A DNA stretch of 64,000 nt from Brenneria sp. hezel4-2-4 (GTDB lineage Bacteria; Pseudomonadota; Gammaproteobacteria; Enterobacterales; Enterobacteriaceae). Under the pieces are notes generated by a model, which did not search any database, had not been told where the DNA came from, and saw nothing but the letters and a program-made list of their open reading frames with translations. The stretch covers positions 124,001 to 188,000 of the forward strand of contig NZ_JABJXS010000004.1 of the NCBI RefSeq assembly GCF_013155275.1, in the 5' to 3' direction. Position 1 is the first letter of the stretch. Each line of letters begins with the position of its first letter. Shown one piece after another: positions 42,660 through 55,524 of this stretch. The translations under genes and the position numbers were made by a program.

Positions 42660-43289
42660 CTACAGTTTGCGCCCTGTCGCTACGATATACACTTCCCGTG
42701 ATCTGGCACGCGAAGCGTCTGGCTTACGAATCTTGACCTTCGTAAACAGGGAGCGAATTTCCCGCAGGTATTCATCAAAACCTTCTCCCTGAAACACTTT
42801 AACCAGGAAACTTCCGCCTGGCGCTAATACATCCCGACACATATCAAGTGCTAATTCAACCAGATACATCGATTTCGGAATATCAACCGCAGGTGTACCA
42901 CTCATGTTAGGGGCCATGTCGGACATCACCACCTGAACTTTGTTGTCCCCGACTCTTTCGAGAAGCGCTTTAAGGACTAATTCATCACGAAAATCCCCTT
43001 GCAGGAAATCGACTCCAACAATAGGATCCATCGGTAAAATATCACAGGCGATAATGCGCCCCTTACCGCCAATCTGCGTCACCACATACTGTGACCAGCC
43101 CCCGGGGGCCGCGCCTAGGTCAACCACCGTCATGCCGGGTTTAAACAGCTTATCGCCCTGTTGTATCTCATCAAGTTTAAACCAAGCTCGCGAGCGGAGC
43201 CCTTTTTTCTGCGCCTGTTGCACATATTTATCGCTAAAGTGTTCCTGCAGCCATCGACTGGAACTTGCAGAACGCTTTTTATTAGCCAT
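42660..43289 (-). CDS. rlmE: 23S rRNA 2'-O-methyltransferase RlmE (FtsJ)
   Basis: RlmE methylates U2552 in the A-loop of 23S rRNA during late 50S assembly. The 209-residue protein has the SAM-binding motif [15 protein letters not shown], the catalytic Asp in [11 protein letters not shown] and the Lys in [15 protein letters not shown]. It is the same length as in E. coli. It is divergent from yhbY and precedes ftsH. Confidence 0.97.
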   Translation of the reverse strand: MANKKRSASSSRWLQEHFSDKYVQQAQKKGLRSRAWFKLDEIQQGDKLFKPGMTVVDLGAAPGGWSQYVVTQIGGKGRIIACDILPMDPIVGVDFLQGDFRDELVLKALLERVGDNKVQVVMSDMAPNMSGTPAVDIPKSMYLVELALDMCRDVLAPGGSFLVKVFQGEGFDEYLREIRSLFTKVKIRKPDASRARSREVYIVATGRKL

Positions 43290-43433
43290 CTATTTTCCAA
43301 CTATTCTTAGTAAAGGCGCTCTCGGTGAGTAGAAACTTCTCACATATACCCAATCAGCACAGCCGGATTGGTTATAATCATGAGATGGCGGTAGAATGAG
43401 CCGTTTTCAATCCCAACCTAAGCAAAAAAGACA

Positions 43434-43727
43434 ATGAACCTAAGTAATAAACAAAAACAACACCTGAAAGGTCTGGCGCACCCGTTAAAACCGGTTGTCA
43501 TGCTGGGCAATAACGGCCTCACCGAAGGTGTTCTGGCTGAGATCGAACAAGCATTGGAACATCACGAACTGATCAAAGTGAAAATCGCTACGGAAGAGCG
43601 TGAAACCAAAACTTTGATTGTTGACGCGATTGTTCGCGAAACCGGAGCCAGCAACGTTCAGGTTATCGGTCATACGCTGGTGCTTTATCGTCCCGCGAAA
43701 GAACGTAAAATTGTGTTACCACGATAA
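43434..43727 (+). CDS. yhbY: Ribosome assembly RNA-binding protein YhbY
   Basis: YhbY is a 97-residue CRM-domain (KH-like) protein that associates with pre-50S particles. The KQKQHLKGLAHPLKPVVMLG start and the GNNGLTEGVLAEIEQALEHHELIKVK core carry the CRM signature GxxG. It is monocistronic, facing away from rlmE, with a terminator behind it. Confidence 0.95.
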   Translation: MNLSNKQKQHLKGLAHPLKPVVMLGNNGLTEGVLAEIEQALEHHELIKVKIATEERETKTLIVDAIVRETGASNVQVIGHTLVLYRPAKERKIVLPR

Positions 43728-43786
43728 CACTTTTTATTTCAGGATACTCTGTTTTAACGGAAAGGTGCCATGCCTGTCTGTTAGAG

Positions 43787-43814
43787 AAAAGGCCGCAAGC
43801 GGCCTTTTTCTTTT
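43787..43814. terminator. Bidirectional terminator between yhbY and greA
   Basis: AAAAGGCCGC-AAGC-GGCCTTTTTC forms a GC stem flanked by A and T runs, so it can end both yhbY (plus) and greA (minus). It lies 59 bp after yhbY and 41 bp after greA. Confidence 0.85.
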
Positions 43815-43855
43815 CTTTACAAAGATTGCTGTTTTTATCATCAAAACAACAATCT

Positions 43856-44332
43856 TTACAGATATTCAACACTGGTTATTTCGTATTCCACATCTCCGCC
43901 AGGCGTGCGGATCACCACGATATCATCCTGCTCTTTACCGATAAGCCCACGGGCGATGGGCGAGTTCACTGAAATCAGATTCAGCTTAAAATCGGCCTCG
44001 TCGTCACCCACAATGCGATAGGTTTGTTCTTCTTCGGTATCCAGGTTGATCACCTTGACGGTCGCACCGAAAATAACCCGGCCCGTTGCAGACATCTTCG
44101 TCACATCAATGACCTGGGCGTTGGAGAGTTTGGCTTCAATATCCCGGATACGCCCTTCACAAAAACCCTGCTGCTCGCGCGCGGCATGGTATTCCGCATT
44201 TTCTTTCAGATCGCCATGCTCACGGGCTTCGGCAATCGCGGCAATAATTTCGGGCCGGCGCACACTCTTCAAAAAATCCAGTTCTTCGCGTAATTTTTCG
44301 GCACCACGCAACGTCATCGGAAATTGTTTCAT
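43856..44332 (-). CDS. greA: Transcription elongation factor GreA
   Basis: GreA enters the secondary channel of RNA polymerase and stimulates cleavage of backtracked RNA. The 158-residue protein has the N-terminal coiled coil with the acidic tip ([20 protein letters not shown]) and the C-terminal FKBP-like domain ([28 protein letters not shown]). It matches E. coli in length. It is divergent from dacB. Confidence 0.97.
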   Translation of the reverse strand: MKQFPMTLRGAEKLREELDFLKSVRRPEIIAAIAEAREHGDLKENAEYHAAREQQGFCEGRIRDIEAKLSNAQVIDVTKMSATGRVIFGATVKVINLDTEEEQTYRIVGDDEADFKLNLISVNSPIARGLIGKEQDDIVVIRTPGGDVEYEITSVEYL

Positions 44333-44599
44333 ATTGTCTATACCTCTAAAAAATCCGTACGACTCAAATAATCGTCATCCTGACGCGTTAATCATCAAAT
44401 ACGACGCAGGATCTACTACATGCCAGTGCTTCCTGGCGATTAAACAAAAGTAACCAGCCCCGGAACAAATTTTCCAGGCCGGAAGCGATTTTGCATTTTG
44501 ATACGCATTTTAACCCAGAGTTCCATGAGGGTCATCGTTTACTTTAGGCCTTATTGCACCGTAGTATGACCACACGTTACCCTGTTGTTAGCTGAGATT

Positions 44600-46033
44600 A
44601 TGCGTTTTTCATCGATTCTTACCGGACTTGCCTGCGCTTTTGTTCTGCATTCCCATGCAGCAACTGTTGAAGATCACATCCAATACCTGCCCGATGGCGC
44701 CAATCTGGCGATGGTGGTGCAAAAGATTGGGGCTACTACGCCAACAATGGCTTTTAACAGTCAGCAGATGGCGCTACCGGCCAGTACGCAAAAAGTGTTG
44801 ACCGCGCTGGCCGCCCTCCTTCAGTTGGGGCCGGACTATCGCTTCGTCACCACGATGGAAAGCCATGGCCCGGTAACTAACGGTATATTACGCGGCAACC
44901 TGATCGTCCGCTTCAGCGGCGATCCTACTCTGAAACGTCAGCAAATACGCAACATGGTACAGGAATTAAGAAAGCGCGGCGTACAGGAGATTGCCGGGGA
45001 CGTGATGATCGACACCTCGGTTTTCGCCAGCCACGATAAGGCGCCCGGCTGGCCCTGGAACGATATGACCCAATGCTTCAGCGCCCCGCCGTCGGCCGCC
45101 ATCGTTGACCGTAACTGTTTCTCTATTTCGCTTTATAGCGCGCCTAAAGCCGGCGATAACGCGTTTATCCGCGTTGCGTCATATTACCCGGTGCAAATGC
45201 TCAGCGAGGTTCGTACGCTGGCCAAAGGCTCTCCTGACGCGCAATACTGCGAACTGGATGTCATCCCCGGCGAACTGAACCGTTTTACGCTAACCGGCTG
45301 CCTGACGCAGCGCGCGGATCCTCTGCCGCTGGCCTTTGCGATTCAGGATGGCGCCAGCTTTGCCGGCGCCATCGTCAAAGACGAACTGTTGCAGGCGGAT
45401 ATCCGAATCCAGGGCAACTTACGCCGTCAGACGCAACCGGGCCCGGCCGGCAGCGTACTGGCGCAAACCCAGTCAGCCCCGCTGCATGACCTGCTGACCG
45501 TTATGCTTAAAAAGTCCGACAACATGATTGCCGATACCGTTTTTCGCACCATCGGACGTGAGCGATTCAATGTGCCGGGCACGTGGCGCGCGGGCGCCGA
45601 TGCGGTACGTCAGGTATTACGCCAGAAAGCCGGGGTTGATTTGGGCAACAGTATTGTGGTGGATGGCTCCGGTTTGTCGCGCCATAATCTGATCTCCCCC
45701 GCAACCATGATGCAGGCATTACAGTACATTGCCCAACACGATCAGGAGCTGAATTATATTTCGATGCTGCCGCTGGCCGGATATGACGGCACGCTACGTT
45801 ATCGCGGCGGGTTGCATGAGGCGGGCGTAAACGGCAAGGTTTCCGCCAAAACCGGCGCATTGCAAGGGGTTTATAATCTGGCGGGCTTTATCACCACGGC
45901 CAGCGGTCAGCGAATGGCTTTCGTCCAGTTCCTTTCCGGTTACGCGGTTCCACCGGAAGAACAACGGTCACGCCGCGTCCCGCTGGTGCGGTTTGAAAGT
46001 CGTTTATACAAAGATATTTATCAAAATAACTAA
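44600..46033 (+). CDS. dacB: Penicillin-binding protein 4 (DacB), D-Ala-D-Ala carboxypeptidase/endopeptidase
   Basis: DacB is a periplasmic low-molecular-weight class C PBP that trims and opens peptidoglycan cross-links. The 477-residue length matches E. coli. A signal peptide ends near HSHA. The catalytic SxxK is in PASTQKVLTAL, the SxN motif is KKSDNMIADT, and the KTG motif is VSAKTGAL. The ATG at 44600 was chosen over an upstream TTG. The 267 bp between greA and dacB hold no other gene. Confidence 0.96.
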   Translation: MRFSSILTGLACAFVLHSHAATVEDHIQYLPDGANLAMVVQKIGATTPTMAFNSQQMALPASTQKVLTALAALLQLGPDYRFVTTMESHGPVTNGILRGNLIVRFSGDPTLKRQQIRNMVQELRKRGVQEIAGDVMIDTSVFASHDKAPGWPWNDMTQCFSAPPSAAIVDRNCFSISLYSAPKAGDNAFIRVASYYPVQMLSEVRTLAKGSPDAQYCELDVIPGELNRFTLTGCLTQRADPLPLAFAIQDGASFAGAIVKDELLQADIRIQGNLRRQTQPGPAGSVLAQTQSAPLHDLLTVMLKKSDNMIADTVFRTIGRERFNVPGTWRAGADAVRQVLRQKAGVDLGNSIVVDGSGLSRHNLISPATMMQALQYIAQHDQELNYISMLPLAGYDGTLRYRGGLHEAGVNGKVSAKTGALQGVYNLAGFITTASGQRMAFVQFLSGYAVPPEEQRSRRVPLVRFESRLYKDIYQNN

Positions 46034-46035
46034 CA

Positions 46036-46064
46036 AAAACAGCGCAGTGAATGCGCTGTTTTTT
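46036..46064 (+). terminator. dacB terminator
   Basis: ACAGCGCA-GTGAA-TGCGCTGT followed by TTTTTTGG forms an 8-bp stem, two bases after the dacB stop region. The A-run on its left makes it usable by obgE transcription as well. Confidence 0.88.
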
Positions 46065-46084
46065 GGCTAACGATAACCGTCGTC

Positions 46085-46104
46085 ATGCCCGCGAAAGCGG
46101 GCAT
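46085..46104. repeat. Short REP-like palindrome
   Basis: ATGCCCGC-GAAA-GCGGGCAT is a perfect 8-bp stem with a GAAA loop. The wider CGTCATGCCCGCGAAAGCGG resembles the dispersed 'GTCATnCCCGCGnAnGCGGGnAT' repeats of many gammaproteobacteria. It lies between the dacB terminator and the obgE stop. Confidence 0.65.
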
Positions 46105-46126
46105 CTGTTTCGGACGGGATAGATAA

Positions 46127-47332
<1,206 letters not shown>

Positions 47333-47581
47333 CTACTTGTTTTAGGCTATTTATTGGTTCTTTTTGGCGTAACCTATTGATTTTAAGGTGTGCAACATAC
47401 TTCGTCATTCACCATTAAAAACTGACGCGCCAGAACCTGTTCCGGCAAAGGGGCGGATTGTACCCGCTTACCCCAATATTTTCATCTGTATTAAAAATAA
47501 ACAGTACAGACGGGATGTCAAAACGTCGCCATCATGATGATCTTTACAGGTTAGCGCCGCTTGGTATTTTACACGGGCGAC

Positions 47582-48541
47582 TTACTTTGGCACGACGATG
47601 GATACCGGCTCTCTTCTTCCAGGGAAAAAACGGTGCCCGATTGCAGAAAACATCGCCCCGGCCACCACGACCAAAGCGCCGATATACCCTAACAAATTCA
47701 GCACCGGCGGCGCAAAAAACGTCGGCCAAACCAATGCCAGCAAATCGGAAAAAAGCAGGGTAAATAACGGGGTGAGCGTAATAACCGCGCTTACCTGCGC
47801 CGCCTGCCAACGCGCCATCGCCTCTGCCAGCGCCCCATAACCTATCAGCGTATTGGCGCCGCAAAACAATAGACAAACAAGCTGCCAACCATCAAGTTGC
47901 AGAATAACCGCAGGGCGCGCCAATGGCGTAATAAACAGAACGCAAAGCACATAAAGCAGCAACAGAATCTGCTGTGACGTCAGACGGCGCAACAGCACTT
48001 TTTGCGCCACGCCGTATGTCACCCACACCGCGGCGGCGCAAACGCCCAGCAATACGCCCAGTGTGTAATCGGTAAGACGCGTGAAGATTTCAATCAGGCT
48101 GGCGTTAAAAAACAATACCAGTCCGCAAACCAGCATCACGGCGCCGATAACCTGCGTAATGCGCATCTTTTCTTTTAAGATAAGCACGCTGGCAAACATC
48201 ATACCGACCGGCGAAAGCTGACCGATAACCTGAGACGCCGTCGGGCTGAGATATTGCAATGACGAACTGAAAAAAACGAAATTTCCCAATAACCCGCAGG
48301 TCGCTATCAATAACACAACCCACCACCGGCGCCGCCGGAAAATCCGCAACGGCGGTAATTGTTTTCGTGAAAACAGCACGATCCCCAGACCGAACGAAGC
48401 GATGAGGAATCGATACCAAACAATGGTGTACGGCTCCATGACAACCAGAACCTGCTTCATGGCGATCGGCAGCGCGCCCCAGCAAATCGCCGTAATCAGC
48501 GCCAGACAGAGACCGATGCCCGTCTGTTGTTTCGTATTCAT
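47582..48541 (-). CDS. yhbE: EamA/DMT family inner-membrane transporter YhbE
   Basis: This 319-residue protein has ten hydrophobic helices arranged as two EamA repeats; AICWGALPIAMKQ opens the first and GVCAAAVWVTYGVAQK opens the second. It belongs to the drug/metabolite transporter superfamily; its substrate is unknown. The start MNTKQQTG fits E. coli YhbE (321 aa). It lies between rpmA and obgE in the conserved order, with 282 bp before obgE in which I see no gene. Confidence 0.92.
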   Translation of the reverse strand: MNTKQQTGIGLCLALITAICWGALPIAMKQVLVVMEPYTIVWYRFLIASFGLGIVLFSRKQLPPLRIFRRRRWWVVLLIATCGLLGNFVFFSSSLQYLSPTASQVIGQLSPVGMMFASVLILKEKMRITQVIGAVMLVCGLVLFFNASLIEIFTRLTDYTLGVLLGVCAAAVWVTYGVAQKVLLRRLTSQQILLLLYVLCVLFITPLARPAVILQLDGWQLVCLLFCGANTLIGYGALAEAMARWQAAQVSAVITLTPLFTLLFSDLLALVWPTFFAPPVLNLLGYIGALVVVAGAMFSAIGHRFFPGRREPVSIVVPK

Positions 48542-48575
48542 GTTCGTCTCAGGTGATGACCAGGAAGCAGAATGT

Positions 48576-48602
48576 AAAAAGCCCCGCAACGAATTGCGGG
48601 GC
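48576..48602 (-). terminator. rpmA terminator
   Basis: On the minus strand, GCCCCGCAA-TTCG-TTGCGGGGC followed by TTTTTAC forms a 9-bp stem with a stable UUCG loop, 28 bp after the rpmA stop. Read-through would supply yhbE-obgE. Confidence 0.9.
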
Positions 48603-48630
48603 TTAAATCTATAAGACCTGACGCGAAAAA

Positions 48631-48900
<270 letters not shown>

Positions 48901-48907
48901 CTAAATC

Positions 48908-49267
<360 letters not shown>

Positions 49268-49479
49268 CTATAAATATTCACAATAGGGCGCGAATTCTAC
49301 GCAAAAATACTGAGGATGACAAGTGCAGAATCAAACGTTGTGAAGAAAAAGAATACAACGTATTAACTGCCGTTTATCTCTCTCATTTTTCCAGTACAAT
49401 CTACTCAACAAGTTCCCTCATATGCCGATATGAAACAGCAATCTTACGGCGATGTTGAAGATATTAGCTGGCACAAACA

Positions 49480-50451
49480 ATGAATCTAGAGCAAATCACA
49501 GCGTTAACCACTCAGGACATGACCGCCGTTAATGAAGTCATTCTTGAGCAACTGAACTCGGATGTCGTACTCATTAATCAACTCGGCCACTATATCATCA
49601 GCGGCGGCGGCAAACGTATCAGACCGATGATTGCCGTGCTCGCCGCCCGCGCGCTCGCCTATGACGGTCATAAGCATATTACCGTGGCGGCATTGATCGA
49701 GTTCATCCACACCGCCACCTTACTGCACGATGACGTTGTGGATGAGTCCGACATGCGCCGCGGCAAAGCGACGGCAAATGCAGCTTTTGGCAATGCGGCC
49801 AGCGTACTGGTCGGCGACTTTATCTATACCCGCGCGTTTCAAATGATGACCAGCCTGGAGTCGCTGCGCGTACTGGCGCTGATGTCCGAAGCCGTCAACG
49901 TGATAGCCGAAGGCGAAGTACTACAGTTGATGAACTGCAACGATCCCAATATCACCGAAGAAAGCTATATGCGGGTCATTTACAGTAAAACCGCACGATT
50001 GTTCGAGGCTGCCGCCCAATCATCGGCGATTCTAGCCGGTGCGACGCCGGAACAGGAAAAAGCATTGCAGGATTACGGCCGCTATCTGGGCACGGCGTTT
50101 CAGCTAATTGATGATTTACTGGATTATAACGCTGACGGCAAAACGCTGGGTAAAAATACCGGCGATGACCTTAATGAAGGCAAACCGACCTTGCCTTTGC
50201 TGCATGCGATGCATAACGGCAATGCGGAACAAAGCGCCATGATTCGCCAGGCGATTGAAAACGGCAACGGACGCCACCTGCTTGATCCCGTACTTGCGGC
50301 CATGCAGCAGTGCGGTTCACTCGACTATACCCGTCTGCGCGCAGAGGAAGAGGCGGATAAAGCGATTGCAGCGCTGCAATCGTTATCGGAAACCCCCTTC
50401 CGCATTGCGCTTGAGGGGCTAGCTCACCTGGCAGTGCAACGTGATTTCTGA
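49480..50451 (+). CDS. ispB: Octaprenyl diphosphate synthase IspB
   Basis: IspB builds the C40 side chain of ubiquinone and menaquinone from farnesyl diphosphate and isopentenyl diphosphate. The 323-residue protein has both Asp-rich motifs: LLHDDVVDESDMRRG (first) and LIDDLLDYNAD (second). GGGKRIRPM is the substrate-binding loop. The length equals E. coli IspB. It converges on the Mu-type DNA-binding gene behind it. Confidence 0.97.
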   Translation: MNLEQITALTTQDMTAVNEVILEQLNSDVVLINQLGHYIISGGGKRIRPMIAVLAARALAYDGHKHITVAALIEFIHTATLLHDDVVDESDMRRGKATANAAFGNAASVLVGDFIYTRAFQMMTSLESLRVLALMSEAVNVIAEGEVLQLMNCNDPNITEESYMRVIYSKTARLFEAAAQSSAILAGATPEQEKALQDYGRYLGTAFQLIDDLLDYNADGKTLGKNTGDDLNEGKPTLPLLHAMHNGNAEQSAMIRQAIENGNGRHLLDPVLAAMQQCGSLDYTRLRAEEEADKAIAALQSLSETPFRIALEGLAHLAVQRDF

Positions 50452-50477
50452 CAACGTCGCCTTGTGGTGATTAGCAA

Positions 50478-50849
50478 TTATGCTGTCTGGTCATCGGCGA
50501 CATCATCCAGACGAGACAGCATAGCTAAGGTGCCTTCACGCAAAATAAAATTAATCAACCGGGATTGTTCGCTTTCCGAAAGCTGATGAAAAATATGAAT
50601 CCATGACGCCAGCAATGCGGGTTCTTTTTTTGCCTGATACTCCAGCACCTCGCTTTCTTTCAGCAACAGCGAATCTTTCACCTCATCAGGCAAACTGCGG
50701 ATGGAATACTCAACGCCGCGCCCTTGAACACCTTTGCGCCGCCTTCTCTCCCAACCGTCCTCGCGGGCCCGTTTGTTTAATCCCTGCGGAGTTTTAGGCA
50801 GCCCGCCCACGCCAATCAGTTCATTAGTCGCAAACCACTCTTTGTCCAT
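50478..50849 (-). CDS. Mu-type winged-helix DNA-binding protein, copy 1
   Basis: This 123-residue protein begins with a Mu repressor/MuA-like DNA-binding domain: KEWFATNELIGVGGLPKTPQ followed by the basic LNKRAREDGWERRRRKGVQG. The C-terminal half is Leu/Glu-rich and has no recognised fold. It is probably a transcription regulator; targets are unknown. A GGAG lies eight bases before the ATG at 50849, and an upstream extension is unlikely. It is a close paralogue of the gene at 51078. Confidence 0.75.
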   Translation of the reverse strand: MDKEWFATNELIGVGGLPKTPQGLNKRAREDGWERRRRKGVQGRGVEYSIRSLPDEVKDSLLLKESEVLEYQAKKEPALLASWIHIFHQLSESEQSRLINFILREGTLAMLSRLDDVADDQTA

Positions 50850-51077
50850 ACTCACTACTCCTTGTTTATTCCTGAGGCAACGCCGGTCGCGCGCCCCAAA
50901 AGTTTCCATATAATAGACTATAATTACCTAAACATCTAACGTTCACGCGTTATTGGTATCACTAAAGCTGTAAACGGCGCGCCATCGCAGGCATTCCATA
51001 TGAATCATCAGGAAAGAGTAAAAACAGAGGAATAAGGCGTATCGCCATCTGAACAGATGGCAATAGAAGGCCGGCAT

Positions 51078-51458
51078 TTACTCGGCGATCCTATCTGGAT
51101 CGGCGTTCTCAGTAGACACGCCCAGCTGGCTCAGCGTGGCGGAGACGCCGACTCTCAAAATATAGCCAATCAGCTCGTCTCTTTCTTTTTCAGAGAGTTG
51201 ATAATATATCTGCAACCAAACGGCCAGCGTGGCGGGCTGTTTTACGGAATATGCCGGGGAATCGCTTTCGAGTAATAAGGATTTTTTTACCGTATCGGGA
51301 AGACTATGAATCGAATACTCCACACCTCTCCCCTGAACGCCTTTACGACGGCGCTTTTCCCATCCATCTTCACGAGCGCGTTTATTCAATCCCTGTCTTG
51401 ATTTCGGGAGGCCGCCGACACCAACCAGCTCGCTGGTAGCAAACCACTCTTTTTTCAT
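51078..51458 (-). CDS. Mu-type winged-helix DNA-binding protein, copy 2
   Basis: This 126-residue protein shares nearly all of the first 55 residues with copy 1, including EWFAT, GVGGLPK, QGLNKRAREDGWE and KGVQGRGVEYSI. The C-terminal halves have the same helix pattern (YQLSEKERDELIGYILR here) but differ in most residues. An AAAGG lies before the ATG. The two genes lie in tandem, about 230 bp apart, and face sfsB. Confidence 0.75.
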   Translation of the reverse strand: MKKEWFATSELVGVGGLPKSRQGLNKRAREDGWEKRRRKGVQGRGVEYSIHSLPDTVKKSLLLESDSPAYSVKQPATLAVWLQIYYQLSEKERDELIGYILRVGVSATLSQLGVSTENADPDRIAE

Positions 51459-51644
51459 AGCCTTTCATCCTGATAGTGCCATGCCTAACAAAAACCAATT
51501 TATTTGGAAATTAATTGAGAATCTTTTAGAAAATTAATGCTATATTATTTCCAAATAATAGTATCACGTTAGCCTGGCATATAACTCACATTCGTTATTT
51601 ATACCACTAATACACAGTCGTCTTATAGCAATAAGGGAAGGATT

Positions 51645-51908
51645 ATGACTTTAAGGAAACATGACTGGCATCCCGCTGATATCATTGCCGCCTTGCGCAA
51701 AAAAGGCACAACGCTGGCTGCGGTATCACGTGCTGCCGGATTAAGTTCATCAACACTGGCTAATGCGTTGACGCGCCCCTGGCCTAAAGGAGAGTGGTTG
51801 ATAGCTGATGCGTTGGGGATCCACCCATCAGAAATCTGGCCAAGTCGTTATTATGATCCGGAAACCAACGAGCTTATTGACAGAAAGAAACTGATTCGCC
51901 CCCAGTAA
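51645..51908 (+). CDS. sfsB: Ner-like DNA-binding regulator SfsB (Nlp)
   Basis: SfsB is an 87-residue helix-turn-helix protein related to the Ner repressor of phage Mu and known to raise maltose gene expression in E. coli. The DWHPADIIAALRKKGTTLAAVS start, GLSSSTLANALTRPWPKGE and ALGIHPSEIWPSRY segments are diagnostic. A GGAAGG precedes the ATG. Together with the two Mu-type proteins next to it, this gives three Mu-like DNA-binding genes in a row. Confidence 0.92.
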   Translation: MTLRKHDWHPADIIAALRKKGTTLAAVSRAAGLSSSTLANALTRPWPKGEWLIADALGIHPSEIWPSRYYDPETNELIDRKKLIRPQ

Positions 51909-51914
51909 AGACAA

Positions 51915-51939
51915 AAGCCGGAGAGACACTCTCCGGCTT
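51915..51939. terminator. Terminator between sfsB and mdh
   Basis: AAGCCGGAGA-GACAC-TCTCCGGCTT forms a 10-bp stem seven bases after the sfsB stop and 33 bp after the convergent mdh stop. It can serve both, with TTGT following on the plus strand and TTTTG on the minus strand. Confidence 0.85.
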
Positions 51940-51971
51940 GTAGACTCATGATGACGAAATCGCAGCGTTCA

Positions 51972-52910
51972 TTAGCCTTTTATGAAAGACTCGCCCAGTT
52001 CGATATCCTGATTTAGCGTATCCAACATATTCGTGAGCGACGCTTGCTCAAACGCGCTTAACGTACCAATGTCTTTACGTTCAACAATACCCTCTTTACC
52101 CAACAGCACAGGCTGAGCAAAGAAACGGGCATATTTGCCGTCGCTTTCTACATAGGCGCATTCAACAACGTTGCTTTCACCCTGCAAGGCACGAACCAGA
52201 GACAGGCCGAATCGGGCAGCTGCCTGCCCCATCGACAAGGTCGCCGATCCGCCGCCGGCTTTCGCTTCCACAACTTCGGTACCGGCATTCTGGATGCGCT
52301 TTGTCAGGTCGGCGGCTTCCTGCTCGCTGAAGCTTACGCCGGGGATTTGCGACAGCAAAGGCAGAATCGTCACGCCGGAATGGCCGCCGATAACAGGAAC
52401 ATTGATGTCCTGCGGTTGTTTGCCTTTCAGTTCAGCCACAAACGTATTAGAACGGATGATATCCAGCGTGGTGACGCCGAACAGTTTGTTTCTGTCGTAA
52501 ACGCCCGCTTTTTTCAACACTTCGGCGGCGATAGCCACTGTCGTATTCACCGGGTTGGTGATGATGCCAATGCAGGCTTTGGGGCAGGTACTGGCGATTT
52601 GCTCAACCAGATTGCGCACAATCCCGGCATTTACATTGAATAAATCTGAACGGTCCATACCCGGCTTACGGGCCACGCCAGCAGATATCAACACGATGTC
52701 GGCGCCAACCAGCGCCGGGGTCGCGTCTTCGCCGCTATAGCCTTTGATTTTGACTGCGGTAGGAATATGGCTCAGATCAACCGCAACGCCCGGGGTTACC
52801 GGAGCAATGTCATAAAGCGATAATTCCGAACCTGAAGGAAGCTGGGTTTTGAGGAGGAGCGCAAGGGCCTGACCAATACCGCCTGCTGCACCAAGAACTG
52901 CAACTTTCAT
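51972..52910 (-). CDS. mdh: Malate dehydrogenase
   Basis: Mdh oxidises malate to oxaloacetate with NAD+ in the TCA cycle. The 312-residue protein has the Rossmann motif [13 protein letters not shown], the substrate loop Arg residues in [11 protein letters not shown], and the catalytic His in [14 protein letters not shown]. The length equals E. coli Mdh. It is divergent from argR. Confidence 0.97.
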   Translation of the reverse strand: MKVAVLGAAGGIGQALALLLKTQLPSGSELSLYDIAPVTPGVAVDLSHIPTAVKIKGYSGEDATPALVGADIVLISAGVARKPGMDRSDLFNVNAGIVRNLVEQIASTCPKACIGIITNPVNTTVAIAAEVLKKAGVYDRNKLFGVTTLDIIRSNTFVAELKGKQPQDINVPVIGGHSGVTILPLLSQIPGVSFSEQEAADLTKRIQNAGTEVVEAKAGGGSATLSMGQAAARFGLSLVRALQGESNVVECAYVESDGKYARFFAQPVLLGKEGIVERKDIGTLSAFEQASLTNMLDTLNQDIELGESFIKG

Positions 52911-53851
<941 letters not shown>

Positions 53852-53940
53852 CCGAACAGCCGTAACAACATCGCCCGCGCCTTGATGATGTTGATGAAAG
53901 CCGCGATGTCGCCAGCGACGCGGGCTATGGATGATTCGGC

Positions 53941-54954
53941 TTAAATGGCCGGCAATTCAGCCAGCGGCCAGCGCGGTCGCACCGTGATGCCGAGTTCCCG
54001 CCGTTCTCCCTGTTGCAGGCGAACCGTTCCCGCGTAAGCGATCATGGCGCCATTATCCGTGCAAAACTCCGGCCGGGCATAAAATACCGCCCCGCCCCGT
54101 TTTGTCATCATCTCGCCCAGACGCTGACGCAGCGTACGGTTGGCGCTCACGCCCCCGGCTATCACCAGCCTTTTGAAGCCGGTTTCATCCAGCGCACGAC
54201 GGCATTTTATCGCCAGCGTATCCACCACCGCATCCTCGAAAGCTCGGGCAATGTCCGCCCGGGTTTGTGCATCATCATCGTTATTGCGGATCGTATTGGC
54301 CGCGAAGGTTTTTAAACCGGAGAAACTGAAATCCAGCCCGGGGCGATCGGTCATCGGACGCGGGAACGTAAAACGCGCGGCGTCGCCGGCCTGAGCCATT
54401 TTTGACAGCATCGGCCCGCCCGGGTAATCCAGCCCCAGCAATTTTGCCGTTTTATCAAACGCCTCGCCCGCGGCATCATCGATTGACTCGCCAAGCAGCC
54501 GATACTCGCCGATGCCGGTGACGCTGATTAGCTGCGTATGACCGCCGGAAACCAGCAACGCCACAAAAGGAAATTCAGGCGGATTGTCTTCCAGCATCGG
54601 CGCCAGCAGGTGCCCTTCCATATGATGCACCGCGACCGCCGGAACATTCCAGGCAAACGCCAGCGAGCGGCCTATCGTCGCCCCGACCAACAGCGCCCCC
54701 ACCAGTCCGGGGCCGGCAGTATAGGCCACGCCGTCAATATCACCGGCTTTCAAATCCGCTTCGCGCAGCGCCGCCTGGATCAACGGCACCGTTTTACGGA
54801 CGTGATCGCGTGAAGCCAGTTCGGGAACGACGCCGCCATAATCCGCATGGAGTTTTACCTGGCTGTACAACTGATTAGCGAGTAAACCGGCCTGAGTGTC
54901 ATAGATGGCCACGCCGGTTTCATCACAGGATGTTTCGATACCCAATACGCGCAT
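53941..54954 (-). CDS. tsaD: tRNA N6-threonylcarbamoyladenosine synthase subunit TsaD
   Basis: TsaD transfers threonylcarbamoyl to A37 of ANN-decoding tRNAs, working with TsaB and TsaE. The 337-residue ASKHA-fold protein has the metal-binding His residues in [13 protein letters not shown], the start [15 protein letters not shown], and VSGGHTQLI. It is divergent from rpsU, the arrangement usual in enterobacteria. Confidence 0.97.
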   Translation of the reverse strand: MRVLGIETSCDETGVAIYDTQAGLLANQLYSQVKLHADYGGVVPELASRDHVRKTVPLIQAALREADLKAGDIDGVAYTAGPGLVGALLVGATIGRSLAFAWNVPAVAVHHMEGHLLAPMLEDNPPEFPFVALLVSGGHTQLISVTGIGEYRLLGESIDDAAGEAFDKTAKLLGLDYPGGPMLSKMAQAGDAARFTFPRPMTDRPGLDFSFSGLKTFAANTIRNNDDDAQTRADIARAFEDAVVDTLAIKCRRALDETGFKRLVIAGGVSANRTLRQRLGEMMTKRGGAVFYARPEFCTDNGAMIAYAGTVRLQQGERRELGITVRPRWPLAELPAI

Positions 54955-55170
54955 TGCTGTTCCTACTTTATATTACGGTGCAAGCATCCCGACGATGCAG
55001 CTTGCTTCATACGGCAGATAGTCTACCATAAGCCCCCCGGTTTCTGCGCTGACGGTGCGCTGAGCGTTTTATGATCGCCCAGCCCTTTACAAGGACGCCC
55101 TGTTTGCAGTAGAATTCCGCACCATTTTGAAAAGGCTGGCACAAGGCCAGCGGCAAACCGAATTTATTAA

Positions 55171-55398
<228 letters not shown>

Positions 55399-55456
55399 TT
55401 TTCAGGAGGGCTTCCTCCACCGCGTGATTAATCCGCAGACTTAGTAGTTGCATACG

Positions 55457-55490
55457 AAGGCCGTGCATTTCCGCAAGGAATGCGCGGCTT
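55457..55490 (+). terminator. Partial terminator between rpsU and dnaG
   Basis: AAGGCCGTGCATTTCC and GGAATGCGCGGCTT pair around a GCAA loop with two small mismatches, 34 bp before dnaG. E. coli has a terminator at this place that keeps primase synthesis low. Confidence 0.7.
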
Positions 55491-55524
55491 GTTGTCGTTT
55501 ATAAGCTATCGTTAACAGGGGCTT

